A stretch of DNA of 64,000 nt from Microglena sp. YARC (taxonomy: Eukaryota > Chlorophyta > Chlorophyceae > Chlamydomonadales > Chlamydomonadaceae): the NCBI GenBank assembly GCA_022414725.1, contig CM039464.1, positions 34,043,763-34,107,762 of the forward strand, written 5' to 3'. The notes under the pieces are model-generated. The model searched no databases and had not been told where the DNA came from. It saw nothing but the letters and a program-made list of their open reading frames with translations. Both the position numbers and the translations under genes were made by a program. Shown here piece after piece: positions 20,690 to 31,694 of the stretch. How positions within the stretch are numbered: position 1 is the first letter of the stretch; each line of letters starts with the position of its first letter.

Positions 20690-21011
20690 TGTAAAAAAAA
20701 ACAATGCTGAATAGGAGTCAACCCTTACTCTCCCCACCCAAACCAATCTCCCCCACTGTTTTTGTCTTGGGTCAACAATGGCCTGCCTATGACCATGCAA
20801 TGGTCTGTATCCAGTTATCCACTGCTCACATGTCTTTCCCTACTTCCATGCCTCACATACCCCCCACCCCCCCCCCCCCCTCCCCCCCCTCCCTCCCCTT
20901 CTTCTATCTCTGCAAGCAGGTCAGTAGTACTGAGTTGGACAAGACAGGATCCAGCCTCTGACTCAGTATCCCTCTAGTCAACCAACAGTCATCCTAGGCT
21001 TATCTTTTAGT
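20690..21011 (+). promoter_or_regulatory. conserved 5' flank of the ARM-RING gene
   Basis: This stretch before the ATG is retained in both arms (counterpart 34230-34575): TGGCCTGCCTATGACCATGC, TATCCAGTTATCCACTGCTC, a C homopolymer, then TCTCTGCAAGCAGGTCA and GTTGGACAAGACAG. It is probably 5' UTR or promoter. No standard core element is evident. Confidence 0.4.
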
Positions 21012-22061
21012 ATGTCAGCCAAGGAGGACTTGCATGATCAACCAGAAGACCATGCAATTCTCCACGGCACTGCAAAACGCCATCCCACATCCAGTCCGGT
21101 TGGCGAATCTAGTCGACTGCGTGAACCCAAGGCTGAAGGATTGAATGATAACAATGAGGCAGATACCTTTCTCCACCTGGTGGCCCTGTTATCGCCCGAC
21201 GTGCCATCCAACAAACAGAAGGATGCAGCAGAGGCGCTTTCTCAGCTAGTCCTGGAATACTCTGACCTGCAGGGCAAGGTGGCTTCAGCCGGTGCCATCC
21301 CACCTTTGGTGGCGTTGTTGTCCGCCAGCACTCCAGCGCCTGTGCAGAAGCAGGCAGCAGATACTCTCGCAAATCTATGTGCCCACAATCCTTGCAACCA
21401 GGGCAAGGCGGCATCTGCTGGTGCGGTTCCGCCCCTGGTGGCATTATTGTCCGCCAGCACTCTAGGAGGTGGGCAGAGGGAATTTGTGTCAGCTCTCTTT
21501 TACATAGCTACCTGCAGTACTGACACCAGACAAATGTTGGCTGCTGCCGGTGCCATCAAGCCGTTAGTGGAATTGATGGGTGCTCGGACGACTTCAGAAT
21601 ATGCATGTAAAGTGGCACATGGCACTTTAGTTTTCATGATTCGTGATCCTCTTGTCAGTGTTTCGTTCACATCTGCAAGCTCCTTTCTGCCATTAGTGAC
21701 CTTGCTAGGCAGCTATACCGGCTTAGATGTGGTGCTCGGGACAGCTAAGACCTTCCATCGTCTAGCTTCTATTAGTCCTAGCATCCGGAGAGAGCTAGCT
21801 GCTGCTAATGTCATTCCTGCTCTCAGAGCTATGGCTCTCATGAGAGTCCAGAATGCTAGGAGGCCCCTACCAAGGGTGAAGCATGCGATAAAGGAGCTGC
21901 ACCTGGCGTTGTTCGATGTATGCACCTGCCAGGAGTGCGTATTGAGGCAAAGGCATATCATCGGACAGACTTCACGTGAGGCTAGTTCATCATCTGCACT
22001 TGAGCCTGCCGGGGCTGCGCCCTCTGTCGTGGAGCAAGGGGACCCAGACAAGCTTATGCAG
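21012..22061 (+). CDS. ARM-RING gene exon 1: armadillo repeats
   Basis: ATG opens MSAKEDLHD, the same start as the copy at 34229. Residues about 50-290 hold five to six ARM repeats, with typical ASAGAIPPLVALLSAS and ASAGAVPPLVALLSAS cores, and less regular ones after them (SFLPLVTLLGSY, NVIPALRAMA). The end, with DVCTCQECVLRQRH, carries a small Cys cluster also present in the copy. The donor is ATGCAG|GTAAAAGC; the 19 codons beyond it are intron read-through ending in TGA. Confidence 0.85.
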
Positions 22062-25000
22062 GTAAAAGCTCGTGGTTTTATGGTAGCATGGCGAACAATG
22101 GTGTGGGGATGGGGGTGACATGGACGGTGTACTAGTGGTGGTGGCGACAGCGTCCAGGTGTTGATGTTGGTAGGAATGGTGGTGGTGGTGGTGTAAATGT
22201 GGATAAGCTGATAAGGGTAGTGGTGATGTGGATGAGGACAAGCAATATTTTTTTTTTTTTTTTAGTTGTGAAAGGACTTTCAACCCAGGAGATTAGTCTC
22301 CCGATGCAAACCAGCAACACGGAGGATTCAGTTATATAATATGGTGGCTGAAAATGATGGTGTTAACTTTAAGGAAAAGGATGTTGGTGGTGGCGGGAAT
22401 GGTGGAGGGTACTACAAAGCGCGCGCGGCAGCGCGTTTACGTGCTGCCTTTTTGAGCCCAACTACGCATTTCGTGCAGTTTTTTCAACCCCCTGTGGGCG
22501 CAGCGCGCAGTTTTTGCGCTTTTTGCACTATAATGCGCTGACTAATTTGACAAAATGTAGTACCCTGGAATGCTGGCAGCCAGATTGTGGCTAATCATTT
22601 GTACATCGATATATCTCTATATGTCCGATATATATAGCGATCGCTAGTTTTGACCCCGTTTTGGAGAAATTATCGCTCTAAAAAAGTATTTAAAAAAGTG
22701 TCTTTTAGTTTTTGCCCTAAATGGGCCCCAAAAGCTACAGAAATCACTAAAACGTTGTCCCTGGAGGAGCCCTCAATACCATAAAGCTAGAAGAAACCCA
22801 CTTTCAGATTTGAAAAAATAAAAACTGAGGAAAGCCTAACATGAACTCACTTGTGAGTTGTTTCCTTCCTTTGGCACTGACCTTGTTGATATCACAAACA
22901 AGGCACTGCACTGGTATGGCGTAGGATAGATTATCCAAGCGATGCGTGTATGCTTGCATTCTGTACTCTAGAGTGTGGTGTGGTAGCGTTGATACAACCC
23001 ATGTTTACTCTGCCCGCAGACGGTGAGCAGCCTGACGGCTGATAGACCATGCACGCAAAAAAAAAGAGATACGTGTGCACACATAAATACACAATACTAC
23101 CTTACTTATGTAGGAGTAACTCCGCCGATTATGACGTCGACAAAATCCTTGAGTCTAGGGCTAGCGCAGGGAGACACACCCTCTGAGGTGAGAATCCTTT
23201 CTTTTAAAAATAATACAGAGAGGAAGAAAGAAATGCACGTTTTCACTCATGTTTTGTTCCCATGAATTGTTGGAAGTGGAGGAGGGGGATAATACCAGCT
23301 AGATCATATAAGGATAATTATAGCGTGTAAGGGGTGCAATGATGGCGTCCATTGCAGGCCTGGGTTAGCCACATCCACACATAAATACCAACATGCATGC
23401 AGCTTATGTGCGCTCAAGAGGAAATCCTATCAACAGATTCACTGCTAGAATAAAGATAAATCTAATATCTCATAAAATGACTAAGAAATATAATAATAAT
23501 AATTAATTTACTTATACCAAATATAATGTAAATACATATAAATGATATAACATAAATAATAATAATAAATAAATATAATATATTCAATACCAGTGCCAAC
23601 ATACATGCGTACCTAGTGAGCTAGGACTGTGCTGTGGGAGGGGCCCTGCCCAGTTTAGTCTCACCAGAGCACCTCATCATGGGTAGCATCATCATGGGCA
23701 TGCATTTTACCAAAAGAAAATCCAAACATGCATGCGTACATAGATACACACATACATGTTTACAGACAGGGAACGAATCAGCGGTGTAGGTAAACGAGCG
23801 AGGTACTGGAAGAAGGGAATGCAGCATTAGAATGTTCATGCACTTAAACCTGTCCTCAAACATGTATGCTCCAGGAGCTGATCGAGGAGGAATAGAGAGA
23901 GAAAGCTTCGAAGGAGGCCAAGGCAAAATCCAAGAAGGGTAAAATGCAGAGGCAGAAGGAGACGAAAAAGAAGAAGGAGGCGGACAAGACAGGGCATGCA
24001 AACAACAAAGATACAAAATCTCGGGACCAGGGATTAGCAGTGGAGGACCAAGATGCCGATGCGCACCTGATACTAGAGCAACAGCAACCTGCATGGTACA
24101 GTGCTGATCGTGGTGCTGATGGCGGGGAACCAAGTGGAAGTGGCACAGCGGCTTTGGGAGGGGATGAGGAGCATGCTGGTGGTGAGAGGGAGCAACACGG
24201 AAATGGCTCTACTACTGCTACCGCTACCAACATGCAGACAGCTCCTGATGTGAGCGCTAGAAGCTCAGCCTTGACTGCACCGCTTGGATCGACTGGTCCA
24301 GATCATGTACTGTCTCCCACTGCTGTTGCTACTTCTGCATCCACTGCTACTGCCACTGTACCTGCTTCAGCTTTGGCTTCTACCTCTGTTCCCAACACTC
24401 CTACTGCTGCTGCCGCTACTGCCACTTCAGTGTCAAGTTTCAATGCGCTGCCTACTACCCACACTGCAAGCCGTGAACAGGATCACCCCATCCTGGGGAT
24501 CCTAAAGTCTCATGCAGCTATGCCCAAGACTGGACAGCATCAGCATTTTGCACAGCCTCAAATGGCACAGCCTGCTGTTGTTCAACCTCATGTTGTACAG
24601 CTTCAGCTTGTACAGCCCCCTGGTGTTCAGCCAAGCCCTGTTCAACCTCATGTTGTACAGCCTCGGATTGTACAGCCTGACATTGTACCGCCCCAGGTCG
24701 TTCAGCCTCACGTACTGCAACCATACACCTCTCATGTCCAACAGGGGCAGGCCCAGGCGCGGGCCTTAGGTGGCGTAGCCCCAGGACCCGCACCCTCCCT
24801 GATTCCCCATCTCCCTAGACCTACACTGCAAGCTGCCCCTATTGGAGCCTACCAACCCTTGAGGCAAATGCCTCCCCCCACCTCTGCACCCACATCTGCG
24901 CCTTCACCCCTTCCCACCATGCATGTACCCCCCTCCATGGCAACCCCCCTCACCAACCCAATGAGACCTGAAGCTTTTGAACTCACTACACATCCTGCAC

Positions 25001-25677
25001 ATGCTACCCAGCCTGGGGCGGTAGGCCTCACTAGTGCCATGAGGCCGGGAATGAATCCTGCTCCAATCGTTCAGTCTAGGCAGGCTGCCATGGGAGCTGC
25101 CCCTAATGGAGCTTATCAACCCTTGAGGCACAGGCCTCCCTCCATAAGCGCGTCCCACTCCATGCATGCACCCTCTACCACCAATGCTCCCCCCTCTACA
25201 GGGCCCCCCCACCGCAGCCCAACCAGACCTCCCTTGTTCACCCCTGCCCCACCCCCTGCACATGCTGCCCAGACGGTGGAGGTAGGCCACACCACTGCCA
25301 TGCAACCGGGAATGAACCCTGACATATGTCATCGACACAGGCTGGCTGCCATGCCTGCTGCACAGCCACCACCACCCATCCCCTCTGCAGAGCTGTCTCC
25401 CACCCATAGTACCCCTTCCCATAGCCAGAGTGTTGGTGCTGGGGAGGCCGATAGGGCAGAGGTGGAGGCAGAGGTGGAGGAGGAGGAGGAGGAGGATCTG
25501 TGTGCTGTGTGTATGGAGAGGGAGCGGGACGTGTGCGTGCAGCCTTGTGGCCATGTCAGCATGTGCTCCCCTGTGAGCAGCTCCCCTGTGAGCAGGTCCT
25601 GGTTAAGTTTTGTGAATGCCCCATGTGCCGAACCAAGGTGGTGGGCCATGCGAGACTCGTTTTGTTGTGAGCATTGA
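21012..25677 (+). CDS. ARM-repeat plus RING-finger protein (gene model, two exons)
   Basis: Exon 1 is 21012-22061 and exon 2 is 23875-25677, both phase 0 at the join, giving DPDKLMQ|ELIEEE. The N-terminal part is an armadillo solenoid for protein binding; the C-terminal part is a Lys/Glu-rich link, a long Pro/Gln/Ala-rich low-complexity region and a C3HC4 RING, so the likely role is an E3 ubiquitin ligase that selects substrates by its ARM repeats. Plant ARM ligases usually pair ARM with a U-box at the other end, so this order is unusual. Lesions: TAG at 23893-23895 and a 1-nt shortage in the RING at about 25567. The diverged partner is the minus-strand copy at 28705-34229. Confidence 0.7.
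22262..22332 (-). repeat. ~65-bp dispersed repeat, reverse copy
   Basis: GTGAAAGGACTTTCAACCCA then GGAGATTAGTCTCCCGATGC, reverse of the 20552 form. In the ARM-RING intron. Confidence 0.6.
22405..22567. mobile_element. hAT-type MITE, 163 bp
   Basis: The ends are GAGGGTACTACAAAGCGC and AAAATGTAGTACCCTG. Flanks GAATGGTG (22397-22404) and GAATGCTG (22568-22575) match at 7/8. Same length and subfamily as 41982-42144 (shared AACCCCCTGTGGGCGCAGCG). The right arm lacks it at about 32055, another empty site. Confidence 0.82.
22606..22830 (+). repeat. dispersed repeat (TATATATAGCGATCGC family)
   Basis: Close copy of 12359-12572, again ending in CACTTTCAGATTTGAAAAAA. Absent from the matching position in the right arm. 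Confidence 0.7.
23875..25677 (+). CDS. ARM-RING gene exon 2: linker, low-complexity region and RING, with TAG and frameshift
   Basis: The exon follows TGTATGCTCCAG in phase 0 and reads ELIEEE, TAG (23893-23895), REKASKEAKAKSKKGKM. The frame is open on both sides and the charged pattern continues across the TAG, which could replace CAG. The AG of that TAG could also act as a phase-0 acceptor, which would skip the stop. A region rich in Ala/Thr/Ser follows, then a VVQP pentapeptide repeat (24560-24720), Pro-rich segments and an acidic run. The RING starts CAVCMERERDVCVQPCGH and VSMCS. Then a CCCC run is one C short and a 15-nt block is duplicated, so the rest (CECPMCRTKVVGHARLVLL, TGA) is in another frame. 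The printed frame ends at 25677. Confidence 0.72.
24555..24725 (+). repeat. coding 15-bp minisatellite (VVQP-type pentapeptides)
   Basis: About eleven tandem copies encode x-V-V-Q-P or P-x-V-Q-P, based on CAGCCTCATGTTGTACAG. The other gene copy has the same array with other substitutions (29400-29560, minus strand). Confidence 0.8.
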
Positions 25678-26194
25678 GGGGCACTACCCTCATAACATGT
25701 GTATGATGATGGTGGTTGCATTGTTATAGGCCTGTTGCAAGTATGCCCGTATCAACAGGAAGTCGTGGGGGCTTATGAACATCACGCACAGAGAAAAATG
25801 TGTGTTGTCGTGAGGGTTGGGGGGCGCTACACTCATGGCTTCTTTACATGGCTGGTGCCCTGGTGGGCTCCACGCGTACCCATAGCTTGGCCGTTGGCAT
25901 TGAGAGACACTGGAGCATGCGCCTTAGCTTGGCTGTGAGCATTGAGGGACACCAATGCATGCGCCGGAGAGTTTGGCCCTAGGCTGAGGCCAGATTCATG
26001 TTAGGGAGTTGCCTAGTGCCTCTTAACATATATATTCAGCCCATTAGCTAGCCAGCCCTTTGGCTATTCAGGATTTGGTAGGCCAGCACGTTTAAGGTTA
26101 GGTTGACACCATGTATGTGAGCCAATTTACGACCAAGCAGGGAGTCAGAATAATGTCACATGGCTCGGCATGGTTGGATTTTTTTGAAGTTCTG

Positions 26195-26262
26195 AAAGGA
26201 ATTTCACCCCAGGAGGTGGATCTCCCTACACAACGCAGGGACACGGAGGATTCAGTTTGAGT
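26195..26262 (-). repeat. ~65-bp dispersed repeat, reverse copy
   Basis: GGAATTTCACCCCAGGAGGT and ACGCAGGGACACGGAGGATT. Near-consensus form. Confidence 0.65.
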
Positions 26263-27721
26263 GGCGTCGCCACTACTAACAAAGAGTAGGCGCACTTAGG
26301 GGTACTGCACTAGGTGTCTACTTTTTCCGGCAGTAGGCCAACACAGCTGCCCGTTCCGCTCGTGGTTTGGTGGTTTTAGGGGGGATACCGACCCTAGCTG
26401 CAGGAGTAAAATAAATGATGACCCCTGATGCAAACAAAACTGAGGATGGCTACCCCCCGCCCCCCTAGAAACATAAATAAGAGGCATGGCTTGAAATTAT
26501 ATATGGTTTCTGGGTCTTTACACAATGGCATAGTCATAATTCCCAAAATACCAGGGATTGTGTGATTTTCAAAATACTCACCCATTTACGCACCCATCCA
26601 CATTCACCCTTACCCACCCATCCATAGCACCCATCCATACCCACCCACATTATCCACCCATACACCACCCCCTGGTTCTTTAGTGGTGCCAATGAACTGC
26701 CCTTTTCAACACAATCTCAATTGTGGTCTCAGAATGTCATTTGGAGGTCTGGGTAAAAAGATAGAAAAAACCCTCAGGGGGGCTGCCCCCCCCCCCCCTC
26801 CCCACTTCCCCAGTAAATGAGGTGCTCAAAATGACCTGAAAATTAGCTCAAAACATAGCCATGAATCATGCCTTTATAGACCCATTCTCAGAAGAAATCG
26901 ATTGGCATTAGTAAAAATTGTGGCCTGGGCACCTCCTGGACCCTGACCTGTTTACTGCAACAGGCTGGCCTCAAATTGTGTCACAGTCCGGGGGTAGCGA
27001 AATAGGCTGAAGGGACTTGCCCAACCTTGATATCAGGAGGGGATAAAACGAAAGGAACTCGCTTACTCACCTGGCTCCGAGGTGGTTGGCGAGAGTCTCC
27101 GCTTGTGCACTAGTTCCACCGTGTGTCGGTTCTGGTTGCACATCGGTGGTTCCAGTTACCGGTAGCTTTGGTGATACTTGAAATAGGTTGCCGACACTGC
27201 CGAGGTTCAAACTGGTGACATACTGCAATAACAGGTTAGTCACAGGACGAAGTGGTTTGAACCGGTGACATACTGCATGAACCATGACCATATGACAAAT
27301 ACTCAATATTTAAAAGGTATAAATTACCTCAGTCACTGAATTCAAATGTAATCTAGCCGATATGTATATAGGATACCTTATAGCTGCAGGAATTAAAACA
27401 GATGCTGCTGGCTTGTGGGGTCTTGCTTGCTTGGGTTTGGGACACTTTTTATCCTGTCTGGACTCTCCCTTCACTCCCTGGGTGCCCAAGTTATATCAGC
27501 TTGACACTCGGGTCCATTTTTGCAAGGTTTTTCATTTCTCTATTTAATTTGTGAAATGAATTTCACCCCAAGAGGTGGGTATCCCGACATAAACAAGCGA
27601 CAACGAGGATTCACTTCGAATGGCTTGGCCAATCCTATAAAATAGTAGGCGCAAGATGCCGTGATAGTGGTGGTGGTGTGTGATTGTAGGATTGTGGGAT
27701 TCTGTTCGGGACTGCTTTTCA

Positions 27722-27895
27722 TTTCGGCTACGAGCAGCAACTTCGAGGCAGTTTCCTAACCCAGCCTCTCGGCTACGTCCCACGATTCCAGGCTTGCTTT
27801 ATATAATGTCAGCTTCAAGATGCACTAGCTTGCTTTAGGTTGGGCTGAATAGCCAGCCAGGGGAGCTATCTAGAAGCTGCTGCTTGTAACCGAAA
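27722..27895 (+). mobile_element. MITE with ~29-bp terminal inverted repeats (CGGCTACGAGCAGC family)
   Basis: The left end is TTTCGGCTACGAGCAGCAAC and the right end TAGAAGCTGCTGCTTGTAAC followed by CGAAA; these are inverted matches over about 29 bp. The interior has GTCAGCTTCAAGATGCACTA and TGGGCTGAATAGCCAGCCAG. No coding capacity and no clear target duplication. Confidence 0.72.
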
Positions 27896-28006
27896 ATGAG
27901 AGCAAAGGTGTTTGGATTGTGTGTAGGATATCAAGATTGTAGGATTGTAGGCTTGTTTGTGATTTTATTTTGACTTTGCAACTTATTTAGGACCTACCTT
28001 GCCTAG

Positions 28007-28136
28007 CACTGCACATTTGGTGCGTCTTCGGCACCCTTTTATGTGGCTCACAAGTGTGTATTCTGGGTACATAAGGGTGCCGTTTGGTAAAAAAGGGTGA
28101 CCAAGACCTGCCGAAGCCCCCCCCAAATGTGCAGTG
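28007..28136. mobile_element. 130-bp inverted-repeat element (CACTGCACATTTGG ends)
   Basis: The ends CACTGCACATTTGG and CCAAATGTGCAGTG are exact inverses. Inside, GTCTTCGGCACCCTTTTAT faces AAAAGGGTGACCAAGACCTG. The copy at 37683-37812 has the same length; half-copies at about 42155-42215 and 44235-44285. Confidence 0.7.
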
Positions 28137-28704
28137 TCAAGTCAGGCCTAGGAAAGATGTTACGCTTGAGTCTTGACTATTTTGTCAACCTTGGTATGAC
28201 AGCACATGTAAAGACACATATGGCCTTAAGCCCCCCCTGGCTGGAACTCTCCTGTAAACAAAATAACTTGAGGCAGGAGACTGAAGGGAAAGGAGACATT
28301 GTAGGGACCAGACTTGGCGGCAACGTGTAGAAAACTATGTTATAACAAGTGTCCATCGCATTGACGGAAATCTACACCCGAGTCAACAATTTAGCCTGTA
28401 TGAAAACACATCATCTTTGTGCATGATGTTCGCAAGCCCCCCTATGCTACGGGCCCATATGGGCACCATAACAATGCAACCACCGTCATCATAACCATGG
28501 GAGGAGGGTAGTGCCCCCCAATGCTCACAGCCATATGCAAGCTGTGGGCACATGTGGAGTACATCAGCGCACCAGTATGATGTTATAATCATTATCATGT
28601 AATTATAACCATAACCATGTAACAAGGTAGGACAAATGAAATACATCAAATAATAATTAAATGGACTAAATCAAAGAAGCTAGGAGGGTAGAGCCCCTCA
28701 ATGC

Positions 28705-29646
28705 TCACGACAACACGAGTCTCACATGGCCCACCACCTTGGTTCGGCACATGGGGCATTCACGTGTCTTGGCCAGCACCTCCGCACAACAGATGGAGCA
28801 CATGATGCCATGGCCACAAGGCTGCAAACACACATTCCGCTCCCTCTCCATGCACACAATACACAGGCGGAGGACAACTTCAGCCTCATCATCCACACCT
28901 GCTCTTGTTGGCGCCCTACCACCCCCTCCCTTCCGGCTATGGGGAGGGGACCTATGGGGGGGAGGCAACACAGCACAGGGGATAGGTGGTGGCGGATGAG
29001 CAGCCCCCATGGCAGCATGCCTAGACTGACCAATTAGAGCAGGGTTCATTCCCGGCCTCATGGCAACAGTGAGGCCTACTGCCCCAGGCGGGGTAGCATG
29101 TGCAGGGCGTGCGGCGGGGTTGAAAGCGGTAGGACTTATCGGGTTGGTAAGGGGGGTTACTATGGAGGGGGGTGCATGTGTGGTGGGAAGGGGTGAAGGC
29201 GCATATGGGGGCGCTGAGGTGGGGGAACGCATATGCCTCAAGGGCTGGTATGCTCTAATAGGGGCAGCTTCCTGTGTAGGTCTAGGGAGATGGGTGATCA
29301 GGGAGGGTGCGGGTCCTGTGGCCACGCCACCTGAGGCCGGCGCCATGGCCTGCTCCTGTGGGGCATGATGGGCGTACAGTTGCAGTACGTGAGGCTGAAC
29401 GACCTGCGGCAGCACAATGTCAGGCTGTACAATCTGAGGCTGTACAACCTGAGGTTGAAAAAGGGTTGAGTGAACAAAAGAGGGCTGTACAAGCTGAGGA
29501 TGTACAACATGAGGCTGACTAACAGCAGGCTGTGCCATTTCAGGCTGTACAAACTGCTGATGCTGTCCAGGCTTGGGCATAGATGCATGAGGCTGTAGGA
29601 ACTTCAGGATGGGGTACTTCTGTTCATGGCTTGCACACGCCTTCAA
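28705..29646 (-). CDS. ARM-RING copy 2, RING exon
   Basis: The frame from 29646 to TGA at 28705 encodes a protein colinear with the last 400 residues of copy 1: PILKFLQPHASMPKPGQHQQ, VVQP pentapeptides, Pro-rich segments, and an intact C3HC4 RING: CIVCMERERNVCLQPCGH, GIMCSICCAEV and ECPMCRTKVVGH. Similarity to copy 1 starts at the GCAAGCC of the CASHEQ codons; upstream is unrelated. TTGAAG before GCG TGT GCA AGC could serve as a phase-0 acceptor joining LMQ to ACASHEQ, or the ATG at 29646 could be a start. This RING is the better reference for the family because it has no frameshift. Confidence 0.75.
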   Translation of the reverse strand: MKACASHEQKYPILKFLQPHASMPKPGQHQQFVQPEMAQPAVSQPHVVHPQLVQPSFVHSTLFQPQVVQPQIVQPDIVLPQVVQPHVLQLYAHHAPQEQAMAPASGGVATGPAPSLITHLPRPTQEAAPIRAYQPLRHMRSPTSAPPYAPSPLPTTHAPPSIVTPLTNPISPTAFNPAARPAHATPPGAVGLTVAMRPGMNPALIGQSRHAAMGAAHPPPPIPCAVLPPPHRSPPHSRKGGGGRAPTRAGVDDEAEVVLRLCIVCMERERNVCLQPCGHGIMCSICCAEVLAKTRECPMCRTKVVGHVRLVLS

Positions 29647-30880
29647 CGAGATCGTGGTACGAGATCGCGCGAGCTACCGCGAATGAAGTTTTCCCTGAAA
29701 GAAAGGCTTATTGAACCCCTACCACATGGCCGGAGGCTGCGCTTAAGCCTTGGCCTCGGACTTTACTTGAAAAGCAGCACAACTCGAAAATTCACCTCTC
29801 GTTGTCCCAATTCCACCTCAAGACTTAAAGAATCCACCCCCGCCCCCCCCCCCCCATTCCAAAATAAAAATCTAACTTCAGATTTGGATGTATAAATAAA
29901 AGTAAAAACAAATGTTTTTTGAAGTGTGATTTGAAATTTGAAATTTGAAATTTGAAAAACATGAATGCATTGAATTTTACCGCCCTTTATGTAGCAGACT
30001 CGATGGTTACACCGGAGGCAGAGCCACTTTGACTCAAGCGTTCGTGTCGACCGAGGCTTACATCTGAAGCCACCTGACAATGCCACTTCAACGTTTCTGC
30101 TCGACACCAATTGGTCGCTCCCGTTTTTGCAACTCAACAACTCGCAACTCAGCAACTGAACTAGCAACTCAACTCGCGACTCAAGAACTCAACGACAACT
30201 CGCAGCTCGCAATGCAACTCGCAACTCAACTCAACAACTCGCAACTCAACTCGCGACTCAACAACTCAACAACAACTCGCAACTCAACTCAACTCAACTC
30301 AACAACTCAACAAACACAAAAAATACCATAAGCCAAATACACACCCCAAGCCAACTGGCCTTAGATAAGGGCAGTCAGTTTTTTTTGTAGTTGTTCTACG
30401 TGCTATCAAGCAAAAACTGTAACTGTAAATGATGCCACTGACTCTATGCAGCTACGTACATGACTTATGACACCCAACCAATGTAAATTATCATATATTT
30501 TTGGCTGTGTACTGCCATACCGCCTGTATACTACCTCACATCACCTGCAATCACCATGACTTGTAAAGGAAGATGTGAGCTATAGGTATACCTACTTTAT
30601 AATTTAATTACATTTGTTTTGAGCGTGATAGACTGTGATTCATTCCCTATGAATAAGGTGATTCAATTTAGGAAAGCCCATTGTGAAACAATGAGCATGT
30701 TTCACTTTACCTGGTTCCCACCAATTGAGCACACCCAAATTTGAGTATTTACATATTGAACTGATGTGGTTGGGCAACTTTATGCCAACAAATTTTTGTC
30801 TTTGGACTGGAGGCCATAGGATATAACCATGCGATTCAAGATGACCAAGACTTAGGCACCTAAGGAGATATTAAGATATA
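29647..30880. other. segment replacing exon-2 sequence in the right arm
   Basis: No counterpart in the left arm. It holds a C run (29840-29853), and an AACTCGCAACTC / AACTCAACTC array at 30125-30315 that gives Gln/Asn/Ser-rich frames. No gene is recognised. Confidence 0.5.
30125..30315 (+). repeat. AACTC-based microsatellite
   Basis: Imperfect AACTCAACTCGCAACTC units. Confidence 0.85.
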
Positions 30881-31371
30881 TATTATATTCATTTATTGTT
30901 CTAGCCGTGCACCTTTTGAGAGGATTCCTGTTGGGCGGGCATATGCTGCATGTATGTTGGTATGTATGCGTGGATGTGGCCAACCCAGGCCTGTAACGAA
31001 CGCCATCTTTTGCACCCATTATAACTTCAAACTTTTAACCATCCTTATCTGACCAAGCCGATATTTTCCCTCTCCTCCTTTTGCAACAATTCCTGGGGTG
31101 AAAACATGAGTGAACAAGTTTACTTATTTCTTCCTCTCTGTATTCATTTTTAAATAAATGATTCACGCCTATAAGTGTGCGTTTCTATGCGCTAGCCCTA
31201 GACTCAAGGATTGTGTCGATGTAATCGGCGGAGTTACTCCTACATACGTAAGGTAGTAGCTTGTATTCATGTGTGCATATGTATTCCTTGGTTTTGTTTT
31301 ATATCAGTACATGGTATAACAGTCGTCAGGCTGCTCACCGCATGCGGGTAGAGTAAACATGGGTTATCCCT

Positions 31372-31590
31372 GTTCAACGAATGGCTCAATGGCAGAGCTC
31401 CTTGAATGACGTAGGTGCCGAGTTCGAATCCCCACGGGCGCGCTTAAGTGTTCGCGGTCGTTGTCAATCGCCATGGTAGCTTTGTCCAGGTAAAGTAGCA
31501 GCCCGTTCCCTACCGCCGAAAGACGGGGCTCCCTTTATACCAGGCCCCAACGCTACCAAACCACACACAATGCGATCATATAGGTATCCC
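31372..31590 (+). mobile_element. tRNA-derived SINE-like repeat
   Basis: The head resembles a tRNA promoter: box-A-like TGGCTCAATGG and box-B-like GAGTTCGAATCCCC at about 31425. The body (GGTCGTTGTCAATCGCCATG, TAGCTTTGTCCAGGTAAAG, ACGGGGCTCCCTTTATACC) is shared with 58640-58845 and, reversed, with 60775-60985, 59355-59460 and 14203-14310. Heads differ among copies. It is absent from the left arm at the matching place. Confidence 0.65.
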
Positions 31591-31694
31591 TTGGCAAAGC
31601 TAGCCTACGCCATACTAGGGCAGTGCCTTGTTTGTGAAACCAACAAGATCAGCGCCAGACAAAGGAGTACATCAAGGTAGGCCTTCATGTTCGA

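Larger units (their letters stand above)
18390..25810 (+). repeat. left arm of a large inverted duplication
   Basis: Reverse-complement matches to 28395-36480 run in order along the arm: 18395-18470 with 36405-36480; 18550-18735 with 36150-36375; 18920-19020 with 35980-36090; 19361-19560 with 35530-35735; 20704-21011 with 34240-34560; ARM exons; 23060-23420 with about 30900-31290; 24465-25677 with 28705-29640; 25680-25805 with 28400-28520. Differences are frequent, so the duplication is not recent. The spacer is about 2.6 kb. Confidence 0.85.
27164..28297 (+). repeat. 1.15-kb direct repeat, copy 1
   Basis: Starts AGCTTTGGTGATACTTGAAA and ends GAGACTGAAGGGAAAGGAGA. It is colinear with 36801-37973 through a 65-bp dispersed repeat (27549-27615), a MITE (27722-27895) and a second inverted-repeat element (28007-28136). 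The two copies flank the right arm. Confidence 0.88.
25811..28394. other. spacer between the arms of the inverted duplication
   Basis: No exon recognised. It contains short repeats GCGTTGGCATTGAGAGACAC-like (25890-25950), a dispersed repeat (26195-26262, minus), a C run near 26787, the 26983-27066 dispersed repeat and direct repeat copy 1 (27164-28297). Confidence 0.55.

Noticed and set aside
24502..25721. Several long frames antisense or shifted to the ARM-RING exon
   Set aside because: They mirror the Pro/Gln-rich repeat coding strand; the + frame has the RING and the splice-compatible start.
31379..31450. Functional tRNA gene
   Set aside because: Box A and B are present, but the segment continues into a shared SINE body and the acceptor stems do not pair well by eye.
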